Shown here: one piece after another, positions 7,603-14,393 of the stretch
Numbering within the stretch: the first letter of the stretch is position 1
Layout: every line of letters begins with the position of its first letter
Assembly: GCA_015493425.1 (NCBI GenBank)
Contig: WGDG01000076.1
Span: 1 to 20,487, forward strand
DNA: 20,487 nucleotides
Direction of reading: 5' to 3'
Origin: Sulfurovum sp.
Lineage (GTDB): Bacteria > Campylobacterota > Campylobacteria > Campylobacterales > Sulfurovaceae
Notes under the pieces: model-generated
What the model was told of the DNA's origin: nothing
Database searches by the model: none
Seen by the model: the letters and a program-made list of their open reading frames with translations, nothing else
Translations under genes and position numbers: made by a program

Positions 7603-8205
7603 GTGAGTAAAATAGTGGCCGTATTGGCATTTGGGACGTTGGCTGTTGCCTCGGTGTATGCAGGAGGAGATATCGCACCGGTGGAAACGACACCGGCAGT
7701 TGCAGAAGAGACAGGTACATTTTATGCCGGTCTTGGTATGGGACAGATTAGTGTAAAAAATGACTTCAGCAAGGAGGAGATCGATGCAACGATGGTTGAA
7801 CTGTCGCTTGGGTATCAAGTTTCTTCCTATTTTGCTGTCGAGGGGCGTTATGCGCTTGGCTTCAACACAACGTATGATCAGGGAAATGTGATCAATCCTG
7901 TGCAAACCTATGATGGAAAAGTGTCACATTGGGGTGTCTACTTCAAACCCCAATATACTATGGGTGATTTTAGCCTGTATGGTCTGTTAGGTTTTGGACA
8001 GGTACGGCTGAACGATTTTCTGGGCGATGATGCAGTTGAAGAAGGCTTTCAGTGGGGACTGGGTGGCAGTTATGCCGTTACGGAACACTGGAATTTTTAC
8101 GGAGAGTATCTTTGGCTCTATGATGACAAAGGGTTTGACTATGTTGCCAAACAGGCTAATGTAGAAGTGAATGCCTGGACTTTCGGTGTCCAGTACAGAT
8201 TTTAG
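7603..8205 (+). CDS. Outer-membrane beta-barrel protein
   Basis: The product has 200 residues from a GTG at 7603, chosen for its strong AAGGAGGAG ribosome site (7590-7598) and the signal peptide that follows at once (about 1-20, ending ASVYA). A longer frame from 7564 has no ribosome site. The mature part has alternating strands such as TFYAGLGMGQISV, VELSLGYQV, HWGVYFKPQYTMG and the end AWTFGVQYRF. The terminal aromatic F, typical of porin-like barrels recognised by BAM, is present. It looks like a small eight-strand barrel of the OmpA-N/OmpW-like type; the exact family is not certain. It is the first gene behind the riboswitch and is followed 11 bases later by a lipoprotein gene, so both are probably one cyclic-di-GMP-responsive operon. 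Confidence 0.88.
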   Translation: MSKIVAVLAFGTLAVASVYAGGDIAPVETTPAVAEETGTFYAGLGMGQISVKNDFSKEEIDATMVELSLGYQVSSYFAVEGRYALGFNTTYDQGNVINPVQTYDGKVSHWGVYFKPQYTMGDFSLYGLLGFGQVRLNDFLGDDAVEEGFQWGLGGSYAVTEHWNFYGEYLWLYDDKGFDYVAKQANVEVNAWTFGVQYRF

Positions 8206-8216
8206 GAGGAGAAAAG

Positions 8217-9386
8217 ATGTTAAGTAAAAAATTTATATGTGGGCTGAGTGCATTGACTGTATCGTTGATGATATCAGGATGTACCGGCTCCGGCTCCGGT
8301 GAATCAACGGAGTATACATTTTCAGGAGACTCGAACTCTGGAAATATAAGGACAAATGTAACATCAGCGAAACCTGTATGTGTGACAAATGATACCTTAT
8401 TTATAGGTGAGACAGGTAATATCTCCCACTCAAGCACTTCCCGTAATATTGCGATAGATTCAGATGGCGTGATCTATATTGCCTATCATGGTCAAAACGG
8501 GATTAATGTCATTCGAAGTGTTGACGGTGGAGAAACTTTTTCAAATCCTATACAGGTAACATCTGATGATTATGAAGTATCCATTAATGTTTCAAATGAT
8601 AATACAGTATATGTGGCATGGGTAGATAATGCAAATTCTACAATTAATATGAGTAAAAGTCTTGATAAAGGTGTAACCTTTGAAAATCCAAAAGTAGTAG
8701 GTTCTACGTCACTAACGGGAAGCATTAATACACTGCACATTTCATCAGATGAAGAACATGTTTATATTGTTACGAGAGGCGGAACAACGTTATATGTGAG
8801 CCATGATCATGGTTCAACGTTTTCTGCAGTAAATATAAATCAGGATGGTAGCGTTTTCGCTGATGTAAGAGTTGACAGAACTACGCATAAGGTTTATGTG
8901 CAGACAGATGATCCTACATTAAGATATTATGTAAGTACAGATTATGGTGATACAATTAGTTCGGAAAGGGTACCGGGGGGAGCTATTTTTTATTCCACAA
9001 CAGCCTTTTCCCGCTATGAGAATGGGGCATACCTTTTTGTCAGTGGTATTGATACAGATGCATATCGTATCGATTTAGATGCAAACACATCTGAAGCCTT
9101 GGTATTTGGGGATAATCAAGTAGATATGGGACGTTCATTAGCAGCAGATAATATTGGTAACGTTGTGGATGGATATCAGAAAACGGATTCAAACGGTACA
9201 ATGACATCTTATTTTGCGGTGAGTCAAAATATTGGCGAAGATTTTGATTCAGAAGTGAAGGTTGATGATAATGCAACAGATATAAGTGTTGCGATAGATT
9301 CTCCTTGTAGTAATGTTGTAGTGGCATATATGAAAGATGGTAAAGTTCGTATTAGAACATATGTTGGTCAATTAGCAACAGAGTAA
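8217..9386 (+). CDS. Lipoprotein with Asp-box repeats (sialidase-like beta-propeller)
   Basis: The product has 389 residues. The lipobox ISGC puts the lipidated cysteine at residue 22, followed by a Gly/Ser-rich linker, with no Asp at +2, so outer-membrane or surface sorting is plausible. Four Asp-box motifs of the form SxDxGxTF are visible at about 101-108 (SVDGGETF), 148-155 (SLDKGVTF), 195-202 (SHDHGSTF) and 240-247 (STDYGDTI), spaced 45-47 residues apart. Asp boxes sit in blades of sialidase/BNR-type beta-propellers. I see no sialidase catalytic arginine triad that I can assign, so a binding or adhesive role is as likely as an enzymatic one. The ribosome site AGGAGGAG precedes the ATG. 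The gene is visibly more AT-rich than its neighbours, which may indicate transfer or rapid evolution. Confidence 0.82.
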   Translation: MLSKKFICGLSALTVSLMISGCTGSGSGESTEYTFSGDSNSGNIRTNVTSAKPVCVTNDTLFIGETGNISHSSTSRNIAIDSDGVIYIAYHGQNGINVIRSVDGGETFSNPIQVTSDDYEVSINVSNDNTVYVAWVDNANSTINMSKSLDKGVTFENPKVVGSTSLTGSINTLHISSDEEHVYIVTRGGTTLYVSHDHGSTFSAVNINQDGSVFADVRVDRTTHKVYVQTDDPTLRYYVSTDYGDTISSERVPGGAIFYSTTAFSRYENGAYLFVSGIDTDAYRIDLDANTSEALVFGDNQVDMGRSLAADNIGNVVDGYQKTDSNGTMTSYFAVSQNIGEDFDSEVKVDDNATDISVAIDSPCSNVVVAYMKDGKVRIRTYVGQLATE

Positions 9387-9407
9387 ATAATGTGAGTAAT
9401 ATACTAA

Positions 9408-10211
9408 TTACGCATAAAACATCGCCGACATATACCCCACTACAGAATGAGTGTCGCCGGTTTCGGCGGCACTGGTTCGGTAGTCGAGCAGCTTGCTGTG
9501 GAGTTTGAGGGTTTTGGCGGCAAGTACCATGGCTTTTATGCCGGTCTCTCCGCATGCTTCACACTTTTGCAACCTGTTGTAGTCGAGGTTTTGTACGCCA
9601 AGCAGACAATTTCTGTCGATGGCTTCGGCCTCTTTGAGGGGATGGAAGTGGCTGAGGTCGGAGCTGATGATGACAGCATTGTCTTTGTCATGGAGCAGGG
9701 CTGTGATGATGTTCATCAGGCTTTTCACAGGAACATCGCCGTAAATGAGTTCGATGACCTTGCGTTCTGGGAAGTAGTGCTGCAAAAAGGGCATCTGTAC
9801 TTCGGTGGAGTGCTCTTTGGCGTGTGCCTGTGGTATGAAGCCGATGTTGAAGTGTTTTGCCAGAGCGAAGAGGTAAGGGGTGTCGATGTCAAGGTTGCCG
9901 CAGGGGGTTTGGAAGTGTTCGAAAAAACTGCCAGATATCCCCTTGAAATAGACATGGTGGCTTGGGCCTATGACGATGAATCGTCTGGCTTTTTCGGGTG
10001 CCAGAAAACGGTAGGCGAAGTTGGCGGTGTAGCCGCTGTAGATGTAGCCTGCGTGAGGTACGATGACAGCCTTTGGTATGATTTTTCTGATTTTGGGTGA
10101 AATTTCAAGTCTATCGAACTTTTTGTTGAACGTCTGAAACATCGATTTGAGCTTTTGGCAAGAAGCCGGATAGAAAGTACCGGCAACCGCCATTTTGCGA
10201 ACTGCTTCCAT
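9408..10211 (-). CDS. Memo-family protein (AmmeMemoRadiSam protein B type)
   Basis: The product has 267 residues, the usual length. Family motifs are in order: AGTFYP at 10-15, VPHAGYIYSG at 51-60, IGPSHH at 81-86, EHSTEVQMPFL at 133-143, SSDLSHF at 183-189 and CGETG at 220-224. His53, His85 or 86 and Cys220 match the metal-binding positions described for human MEMO1. The fold is related to extradiol dioxygenases; the bacterial function is not settled. Such genes often sit with AMMECR1-like and radical SAM genes, but neither is in this window. The ATG has AAGGAG seven bases upstream. The gene is convergent with the lipoprotein gene (21-base gap) and divergent from tolB. Confidence 0.92.
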   Translation of the reverse strand: MEAVRKMAVAGTFYPASCQKLKSMFQTFNKKFDRLEISPKIRKIIPKAVIVPHAGYIYSGYTANFAYRFLAPEKARRFIVIGPSHHVYFKGISGSFFEHFQTPCGNLDIDTPYLFALAKHFNIGFIPQAHAKEHSTEVQMPFLQHYFPERKVIELIYGDVPVKSLMNIITALLHDKDNAVIISSDLSHFHPLKEAEAIDRNCLLGVQNLDYNRLQKCEACGETGIKAMVLAAKTLKLHSKLLDYRTSAAETGDTHSVVGYMSAMFYA

Positions 10212-10297
10212 GGTTGACTCCTTTTAAACCAAAATCCTCTACACACGAGCGTTGTAACGACTGCAAATTTTCTATTTCGAAATTTGGGTTAAACGTT

Positions 10298-10326
10298 TTG
10301 TTACAATTTTACCACAATTGTATGAT
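10298..10326 (+). promoter_or_regulatory. Sigma-70-type promoter for tolB operon
   Basis: TTGTTA (10298-10303) and TATGAT (10321-10326) are separated by exactly 17 bases, the optimal spacing. Transcription would start near 10333, giving a leader of about 90 bases. It is the best promoter in the memo-tolB divergent gap and would serve the tolB-pal-cpoB-transpeptidase operon, which here cannot be read through from tolA because minus-strand genes intervene. Confidence 0.5.
10302..10322. repeat. Inverted repeat inside the tolB promoter
   Basis: TACAATT (10302-10308) and AATTGTA (10316-10322) form a 7-base inverted repeat with a 7-base spacer. It overlaps the end of the -35, the spacer and the start of the -10 of the proposed tolB promoter, a typical operator position. 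No regulator can be named from the sequence; AT-rich chance symmetry is possible. Confidence 0.3.
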
Positions 10327-10422
10327 ATGATTACGGCATTCGATCGTATGGAATTAATAGTGTGTTAATATCATGCTGATACAATGTACAAAGTTTTATA
10401 AAAGCATCCCCCTGTGTTGCTT

Positions 10423-11676
10423 ATGAAAGGATTGTTGTTGCGTTTTCTTTTACTGTTTCTATTGACCCTCAATCTCTTTGCCGTCGATGCGACGCTGACC
10501 ATTGAAAAAGACGTTGAACAGCGTACTAAGATTGCGGTAGAAGATGACTCTCCGCTTCCAAACGAACGGGCATTTAAGATTTTCCTTTCCGACTTGAAGA
10601 TCTCGGGGCATTTCCTGGCAGACGATACGCACCGTCAGGGAGATTTTACGACAACGGTGATAGATCCGGCACTGAAATCCAGAGAATATCTGCTGAAATT
10701 TTCAATGTCCATGGCACAGGGAACGAAACTCTCTGTCAAACTCTTTAAAACGGGAAACGGTACGATGCTTTTTAAAAAGAGTTACGCCATCGGCTCTTCT
10801 GCAAAAATGCCTTTTCTCATTCACAAAGCAGTATACGATATCAATGCCGTACTCAAGTACCCCTCTATTGATTGGATCAACCGTTACGTGGTCTTTGCAC
10901 GGTATACGACACCCAAACACAGTGAGATTGCACTTGCCGACTATACCTTTACCTACCAAAAAACAATTATCAGAGGCGGTTTGAATCTCTTTCCCAAATG
11001 GGCTGACAGCCATCAGCGAAGTTTTTATTATACCTCATTCAACGGTACAGTACCTACGTTGTACCGTCTCAATATCTATACCGGTGCCAAAAACAGGGTA
11101 GCTTCTTCGGAAGGAATGATGGTTTGTTCCGATGTCAGTAAAGACGGCAAGAAAGTGCTTTTGACGATGGCACCAAATGGACAGCCTGACATTTATGAAC
11201 TTAATCTGGCAACAGGTGAAAAGACGCGAGTGACACGCTTCAACGGTATTGATGTGGGCGGAAAGTATGCAGAGAGTGAGAACAGTGTTGTCTTTGTCTC
11301 CAACCGTCTGGGGTACGCCAACATTTTCAAAAAACCTATTCACGGTTCAGCCGTTTCACAAGTGGTGTACCGTGGCCGTAACAACAATGCCTGTGATGCA
11401 TTCAACAATAAAGTTGTCTATGCAAGCCGTGAAAGCAGCAGTGCATTTGGAAACAATACGTTCAATATCTATTTGACATCAACCGATGATCCTGCTTCAC
11501 GGCCACTGACAACAACAGGCAGCAACCAGTTTCCGACTTTCTCTTCGGACGGTTCGGTTGTACTGTATCTCAAGCAGCTTGGCGGCCGTACCTCGGCTGG
11601 GTACATCAACCTCTATTCAAAACAGAGTCAGCTCTTCCCTGTGAACGGGAACAGAATTCAAGCAATTGACTGGTAA
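10423..11676 (+). CDS. tolB: Tol-Pal system periplasmic protein TolB
   Basis: TolB is a periplasmic protein that binds Pal and connects it to the TolQRA motor. From the ATG at 10423 the product has 417 residues, close to the family norm of about 420. It has a hydrophobic signal peptide (about 1-20, FLLLFLLTLNLFA), an N-terminal alpha/beta domain to about residue 150 and a C-terminal six-bladed propeller made of repeats such as DISKDGK-like turns (DVSKDGKKVLLT, FSSDGSVVLYL). The start is uncertain: an in-frame GTG lies at 10414, and a TTG at 10438 has AAAGGA six bases upstream and also gives a good signal peptide. It heads an operon with pal, cpoB and an L,D-transpeptidase gene, and is separated from tolA by about 4.9 kb. 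Confidence 0.9.
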   Translation: MKGLLLRFLLLFLLTLNLFAVDATLTIEKDVEQRTKIAVEDDSPLPNERAFKIFLSDLKISGHFLADDTHRQGDFTTTVIDPALKSREYLLKFSMSMAQGTKLSVKLFKTGNGTMLFKKSYAIGSSAKMPFLIHKAVYDINAVLKYPSIDWINRYVVFARYTTPKHSEIALADYTFTYQKTIIRGGLNLFPKWADSHQRSFYYTSFNGTVPTLYRLNIYTGAKNRVASSEGMMVCSDVSKDGKKVLLTMAPNGQPDIYELNLATGEKTRVTRFNGIDVGGKYAESENSVVFVSNRLGYANIFKKPIHGSAVSQVVYRGRNNNACDAFNNKVVYASRESSSAFGNNTFNIYLTSTDDPASRPLTTTGSNQFPTFSSDGSVVLYLKQLGGRTSAGYINLYSKQSQLFPVNGNRIQAIDW

Positions 11677-11688
11677 AAGGATAACACA

Positions 11689-12183
11689 ATGAACAAAACG
11701 CTTTTGACACTTTCCACAATGGCACTGCTGATGCTCAGCGGCTGCGGGCAGCCTGCTCCCGGCGGTATTGGCGGCAGTAACATTTCCAATGCTGATACGG
11801 TCAGTATTGACGAGGGGCGCTATGGAGACAACGGTACCTACAACAGCAGCAGCGACGGTTTTCAGTCAGTCTACTTTAACTTTGATGACTATACCGTCCC
11901 AGGCAACCAGGAGGGAGCTATTTCCAAAGATGCAGCCAATGCGCAGCGTGTAGGCGGAAAGATAAAAGTTGAAGGAAACTGTGATGAATTTGGTACCGAT
12001 GAGTACAACTATGCACTGGGCCTCAAGCGTGCCAAAGCGGTTAAAGATTCACTGGTGATGCAGGGTATTCCGGCTTCTCGTATGGTACTTGTCAGTTATG
12101 GTGAGAGCAACCCGGCCTGTACGGCACAGACAGATGCATGCTATGCACAGAACCGAAGGGTAGACCTTCGCCTGGTGAAGTAA
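11689..12183 (+). CDS. pal: Peptidoglycan-associated lipoprotein Pal
   Basis: Pal is an outer-membrane lipoprotein that binds peptidoglycan and TolB and helps outer-membrane constriction in division. The product has 164 residues. The lipobox LSGC gives lipidated Cys19. After a Gly/Ser-rich linker the OmpA-C domain starts near residue 62 (VYFNFDDYTV) and ends with YAQNRRVDLRLVK; the Asp and Arg that contact diaminopimelate in this domain are in TDEYN and NRRVD. Extra cysteines in EGNCDEFG and in the ACTAQTDAC loop are unusual compared with E. coli Pal and could form disulfides. AAAGGA precedes the ATG. It follows tolB by 12 bases. Confidence 0.95.
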   Translation: MNKTLLTLSTMALLMLSGCGQPAPGGIGGSNISNADTVSIDEGRYGDNGTYNSSSDGFQSVYFNFDDYTVPGNQEGAISKDAANAQRVGGKIKVEGNCDEFGTDEYNYALGLKRAKAVKDSLVMQGIPASRMVLVSYGESNPACTAQTDACYAQNRRVDLRLVK

Positions 12184-12936
12184 ATGCGTAAGCCGGTTGT
12201 AGCCATACTGCTTACTGCAGGTGCGCTGATGCCGCTTGCGGCAAGCAGTGATCTTGCGATGCAGAACCGTCACACCCTGATGCGTCTGCAGCAAGTTGTA
12301 ATGGAACAGAATGAGCGCATTGACGGGCTTACGTCACTGATAGAGGGGCTCAATGTACAGATCGCACAGCTTAAAGAGGGGCAGCGGCATACCACTTCTT
12401 CCCCGGATAACAATGAGACGGTGGCATTGCTTAAAGAGCTTGGTGCAATGATTGACAAAATCAACAGTACCTATGTCAGCAAGGCTGAGTTAAAAAGAAT
12501 ATTGGGTTCGAAGATGCCTGAAACAGTGAAATCGGGTTCCACAGCTTCGCCAAAGCAGCCTTCTTTAAGTCAAACGGCACCTGCCAAGCTCTATAGCGAA
12601 GGGGTACGCCTCTTTGTCAAAAAACGCTATGATGAAGCGCAGAAACGTTTTGCCATTACTGCAAAAAAGGGTTACAAGCCGGCTGCTTCCAATTACTATC
12701 TTGGTGAAATTGCTTACTACACAAAAAGGTATGACGATGCCCTCTTTTACTATAAAAAGAGTGCAAGTCTTTACGATCAGGCAAGCTATATGGATGTGCT
12801 GATCCTGCATACGGCGATCTCTCTGGAGAAGACGGGGCAAAAAGAAGAGGCAAAGGTATTCTTTCAGAATGTGATCGATAGTTATCCTGATACTAAAGCG
12901 GCGGCTATTGCCAAAAAGAGATTGAAGGTTCTCTGA
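12184..12936 (+). CDS. cpoB: Tol-Pal accessory protein CpoB (YbgF)
   Basis: CpoB is a periplasmic coordinator that in E. coli links peptidoglycan synthesis and outer-membrane constriction. The product has 250 residues. It has a signal peptide (about 1-20), a predicted coiled coil at about 31-65 (leucine-rich heptads through EQNERIDGLTSLIEGL), a Ser/Thr/Pro-rich linker near 110-135, and TPR-like repeats from about 137 to 247 (LYSEGVRLFVKKRYDEAQKRF, then NYYLGEIAYYTKRYDDALFYY and a third). This is the usual YbgF layout. The ATG follows the pal stop with no gap, and its own stop overlaps the next start by one base, so it is translationally coupled on both sides. Confidence 0.9.
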   Translation: MRKPVVAILLTAGALMPLAASSDLAMQNRHTLMRLQQVVMEQNERIDGLTSLIEGLNVQIAQLKEGQRHTTSSPDNNETVALLKELGAMIDKINSTYVSKAELKRILGSKMPETVKSGSTASPKQPSLSQTAPAKLYSEGVRLFVKKRYDEAQKRFAITAKKGYKPAASNYYLGEIAYYTKRYDDALFYYKKSASLYDQASYMDVLILHTAISLEKTGQKEEAKVFFQNVIDSYPDTKAAAIAKKRLKVL

Positions 12937-13535
12937 TGCGTATATTTTGGAGGTTCCCGCTCTGGCTGCTGCTGCCGCTGACGCTGCTGGCAGACATAGA
13001 GTATGACCCGAATGCGCCGATGGTACCGCTCACCCATGAGCTGATACCCATTGAGAAAACAGTATTTGAAGTGGTGAATCTGAAAAGCGGAAAGAGCCGT
13101 ATTGTCGACCTGACAGGAAAAGATTTTATTCTGGTTTCTGTCAGGGAGCCCGGCAGTGACGGCCGTTTTTATGCAGTAGACCGTGACGGCACGGTATGGT
13201 GGAGCGGGCCGGTTACGTCCGGTGCACCGCAGTTTCGGAGTCCTTCCGGAGTTTTTCATATTATCCAAAAAAAACGTCACCATATGTCGACACTGTATCC
13301 TGAAGACAATGGGGTGAATAATATGGATTTTATGATGAAGTTTACCAAATGGGGACACGCATTGCACAAAGGAAGTGTTGACTGGATGTCACATGGGTGT
13401 ATTCACATTGATCCCAAAGATGTGCCTGTTATTTATCGCTGGTCACATCCGGGTATGCCGGTGGTGATTACCCGGCACAGTTACATGCCTTTTGCCCGCC
13501 CTGATCTGCGCCGTATCTATGTGCCGAAGAGATAG
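12936..13535 (+). CDS. L,D-transpeptidase (YkuD family), secreted
   Basis: These enzymes cross-link peptidoglycan at diaminopimelate, attach proteins to it or trim it, with a catalytic cysteine. The product has 199 residues. A signal peptide or anchor spans about 4-19 (WRFPLWLLLPLTLLA). The YkuD domain runs from about 62 to 182. The catalytic motif is complete: His144 in HALHKG and Ser152-His153-Gly154-Cys155 in SHGCIHI, with Cys155 as nucleophile; the family's usual arginine after the motif is histidine here. The start overlaps the cpoB stop by one base, so it is the fourth gene of the tolB operon. This placement suggests a role tied to Tol-Pal and cell-wall remodelling in division. It converges on proC with a 2-base gap. 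Confidence 0.88.
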   Translation: MRIFWRFPLWLLLPLTLLADIEYDPNAPMVPLTHELIPIEKTVFEVVNLKSGKSRIVDLTGKDFILVSVREPGSDGRFYAVDRDGTVWWSGPVTSGAPQFRSPSGVFHIIQKKRHHMSTLYPEDNGVNNMDFMMKFTKWGHALHKGSVDWMSHGCIHIDPKDVPVIYRWSHPGMPVVITRHSYMPFARPDLRRIYVPKR

Positions 13536-13537
13536 TG

Positions 13538-14302
13538 TTACTTTGAAAGTTCGAGTGCCTTTTGGTAGGCAGCCGCAATCGTCTCCATACATGCTGCACG
13601 TACGCTCTCTTTTTCAAGTGTTGCAATACCTGCGGCAGTTGTTCCTCCCGGAGACATTACACTCTCTTTGAGCAGCGCGGGATGTTCGGTTTGTACCAGC
13701 TTCCCAAACCCTGCGAAGAGACCGCGCATGACTGCCATGGCATCATCTCTTTTGAGCCCCTGTTGTACCGCACCGTCCGCAAGTGCTTCGGCGATGAGGG
13801 CAAGATAGGCAGGGCCAGAGCCTGCCAAAGCAGTAGCGATGTCAAGCTCCTTCTCACTCTCGAGCCACAAGACACTGCCCGCACCGCGCATCAGTACTTC
13901 GGCTTCTTCACGATGGTCGGAATCGCCTGTAAGGGTGGTCATGGAAGCACCTACCGATGCGGCGAGATTTGGCATGGCACGAACGACCGCTTTCGCTTTG
14001 AGTTTCTTTTTGAGTTTTTCTACGGGAACCCCTGCAAGAACAGAAATGAGCAGTTTTGCTTTGCCTTTGAGCTGTTTTGAAACAGTGTCGAGATTGCCCG
14101 GTTTAACACAGAGAATGACAGTTTTGTCTGTCATGTCAAATTCGTCGATGAGGTGTTTGTTGCAGGATTTACCCAGTGCCTTTTCAAACCCTTCAAGCTT
14201 TTCCATGCTGCGGCCGACCACTTCGATATTGTATTTCCCTTTGAGTCCCTCGGCAATGCTGCGTGCCATATTTCCGTTTCCGATGAATGTAATGGTCTGC
14301 AT
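13538..14302 (-). CDS. proC: Pyrroline-5-carboxylate reductase
   Basis: This enzyme makes the last step of proline synthesis, reducing pyrroline-5-carboxylate with NAD(P)H in the cytoplasm. The product has 254 residues, slightly short of the usual 265-275. The Rossmann motif GNGNMA is at 8-13. CVKP and VLAGVP segments follow, then RAMPNLAASVGASMTTL, GSGPAYLALIAEAL and the C-terminal signature ESVMSPGGTTAAGI. The ATG has AGGGA upstream. A TGGTATAAT extended -10 lies 30 bases before the start on the minus strand. It is divergent from proA, which acts one step earlier, so the two may share the 91-base promoter region. Confidence 0.96.
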   Translation of the reverse strand: MQTITFIGNGNMARSIAEGLKGKYNIEVVGRSMEKLEGFEKALGKSCNKHLIDEFDMTDKTVILCVKPGNLDTVSKQLKGKAKLLISVLAGVPVEKLKKKLKAKAVVRAMPNLAASVGASMTTLTGDSDHREEAEVLMRGAGSVLWLESEKELDIATALAGSGPAYLALIAEALADGAVQQGLKRDDAMAVMRGLFAGFGKLVQTEHPALLKESVMSPGGTTAAGIATLEKESVRAACMETIAAAYQKALELSK

Positions 14303-14331
14303 GTTCCCTCACTTTTGAATGAATTGGAAAG

Positions 14332-14361
14332 ATTATACCATTATTAGGTTTTATTTGTTAA
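14332..14361 (-). promoter_or_regulatory. Promoter for proC
   Basis: On the minus strand TTAACA (14361-14356) is followed after 18 bases by TATAAT (14337-14332), which is extended by TGG. Transcription would start near 14325. The plus strand of the same gap has only a weak -10 (TAAAAT at 14359-14364) for proA. Confidence 0.45.
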
Positions 14362-14393
14362 AATCAGACAACTTTAAAAAGGCAGGAGAGCCC

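Noticed and set aside
8217..9386. Calling the Asp-box lipoprotein an active sialidase
   Set aside because: Asp boxes alone show a propeller fold; the catalytic arginines and the Tyr/Glu pair could not be assigned.
9447..10100. 217-residue plus-strand open frame opposite the Memo gene
   Set aside because: It lies wholly antisense to a gene with all family motifs, has no ribosome site and its translation shows no domain; it is a shadow of codon bias.
13562..14080. 172-residue plus-strand frame opposite proC
   Set aside because: Cysteine-rich nonsense translation antisense to a clear proC; no ribosome site.
14319..14393. N-terminal extension of ProA
   Set aside because: It covers the promoter region, has no ribosome site and does not resemble family N-termini.
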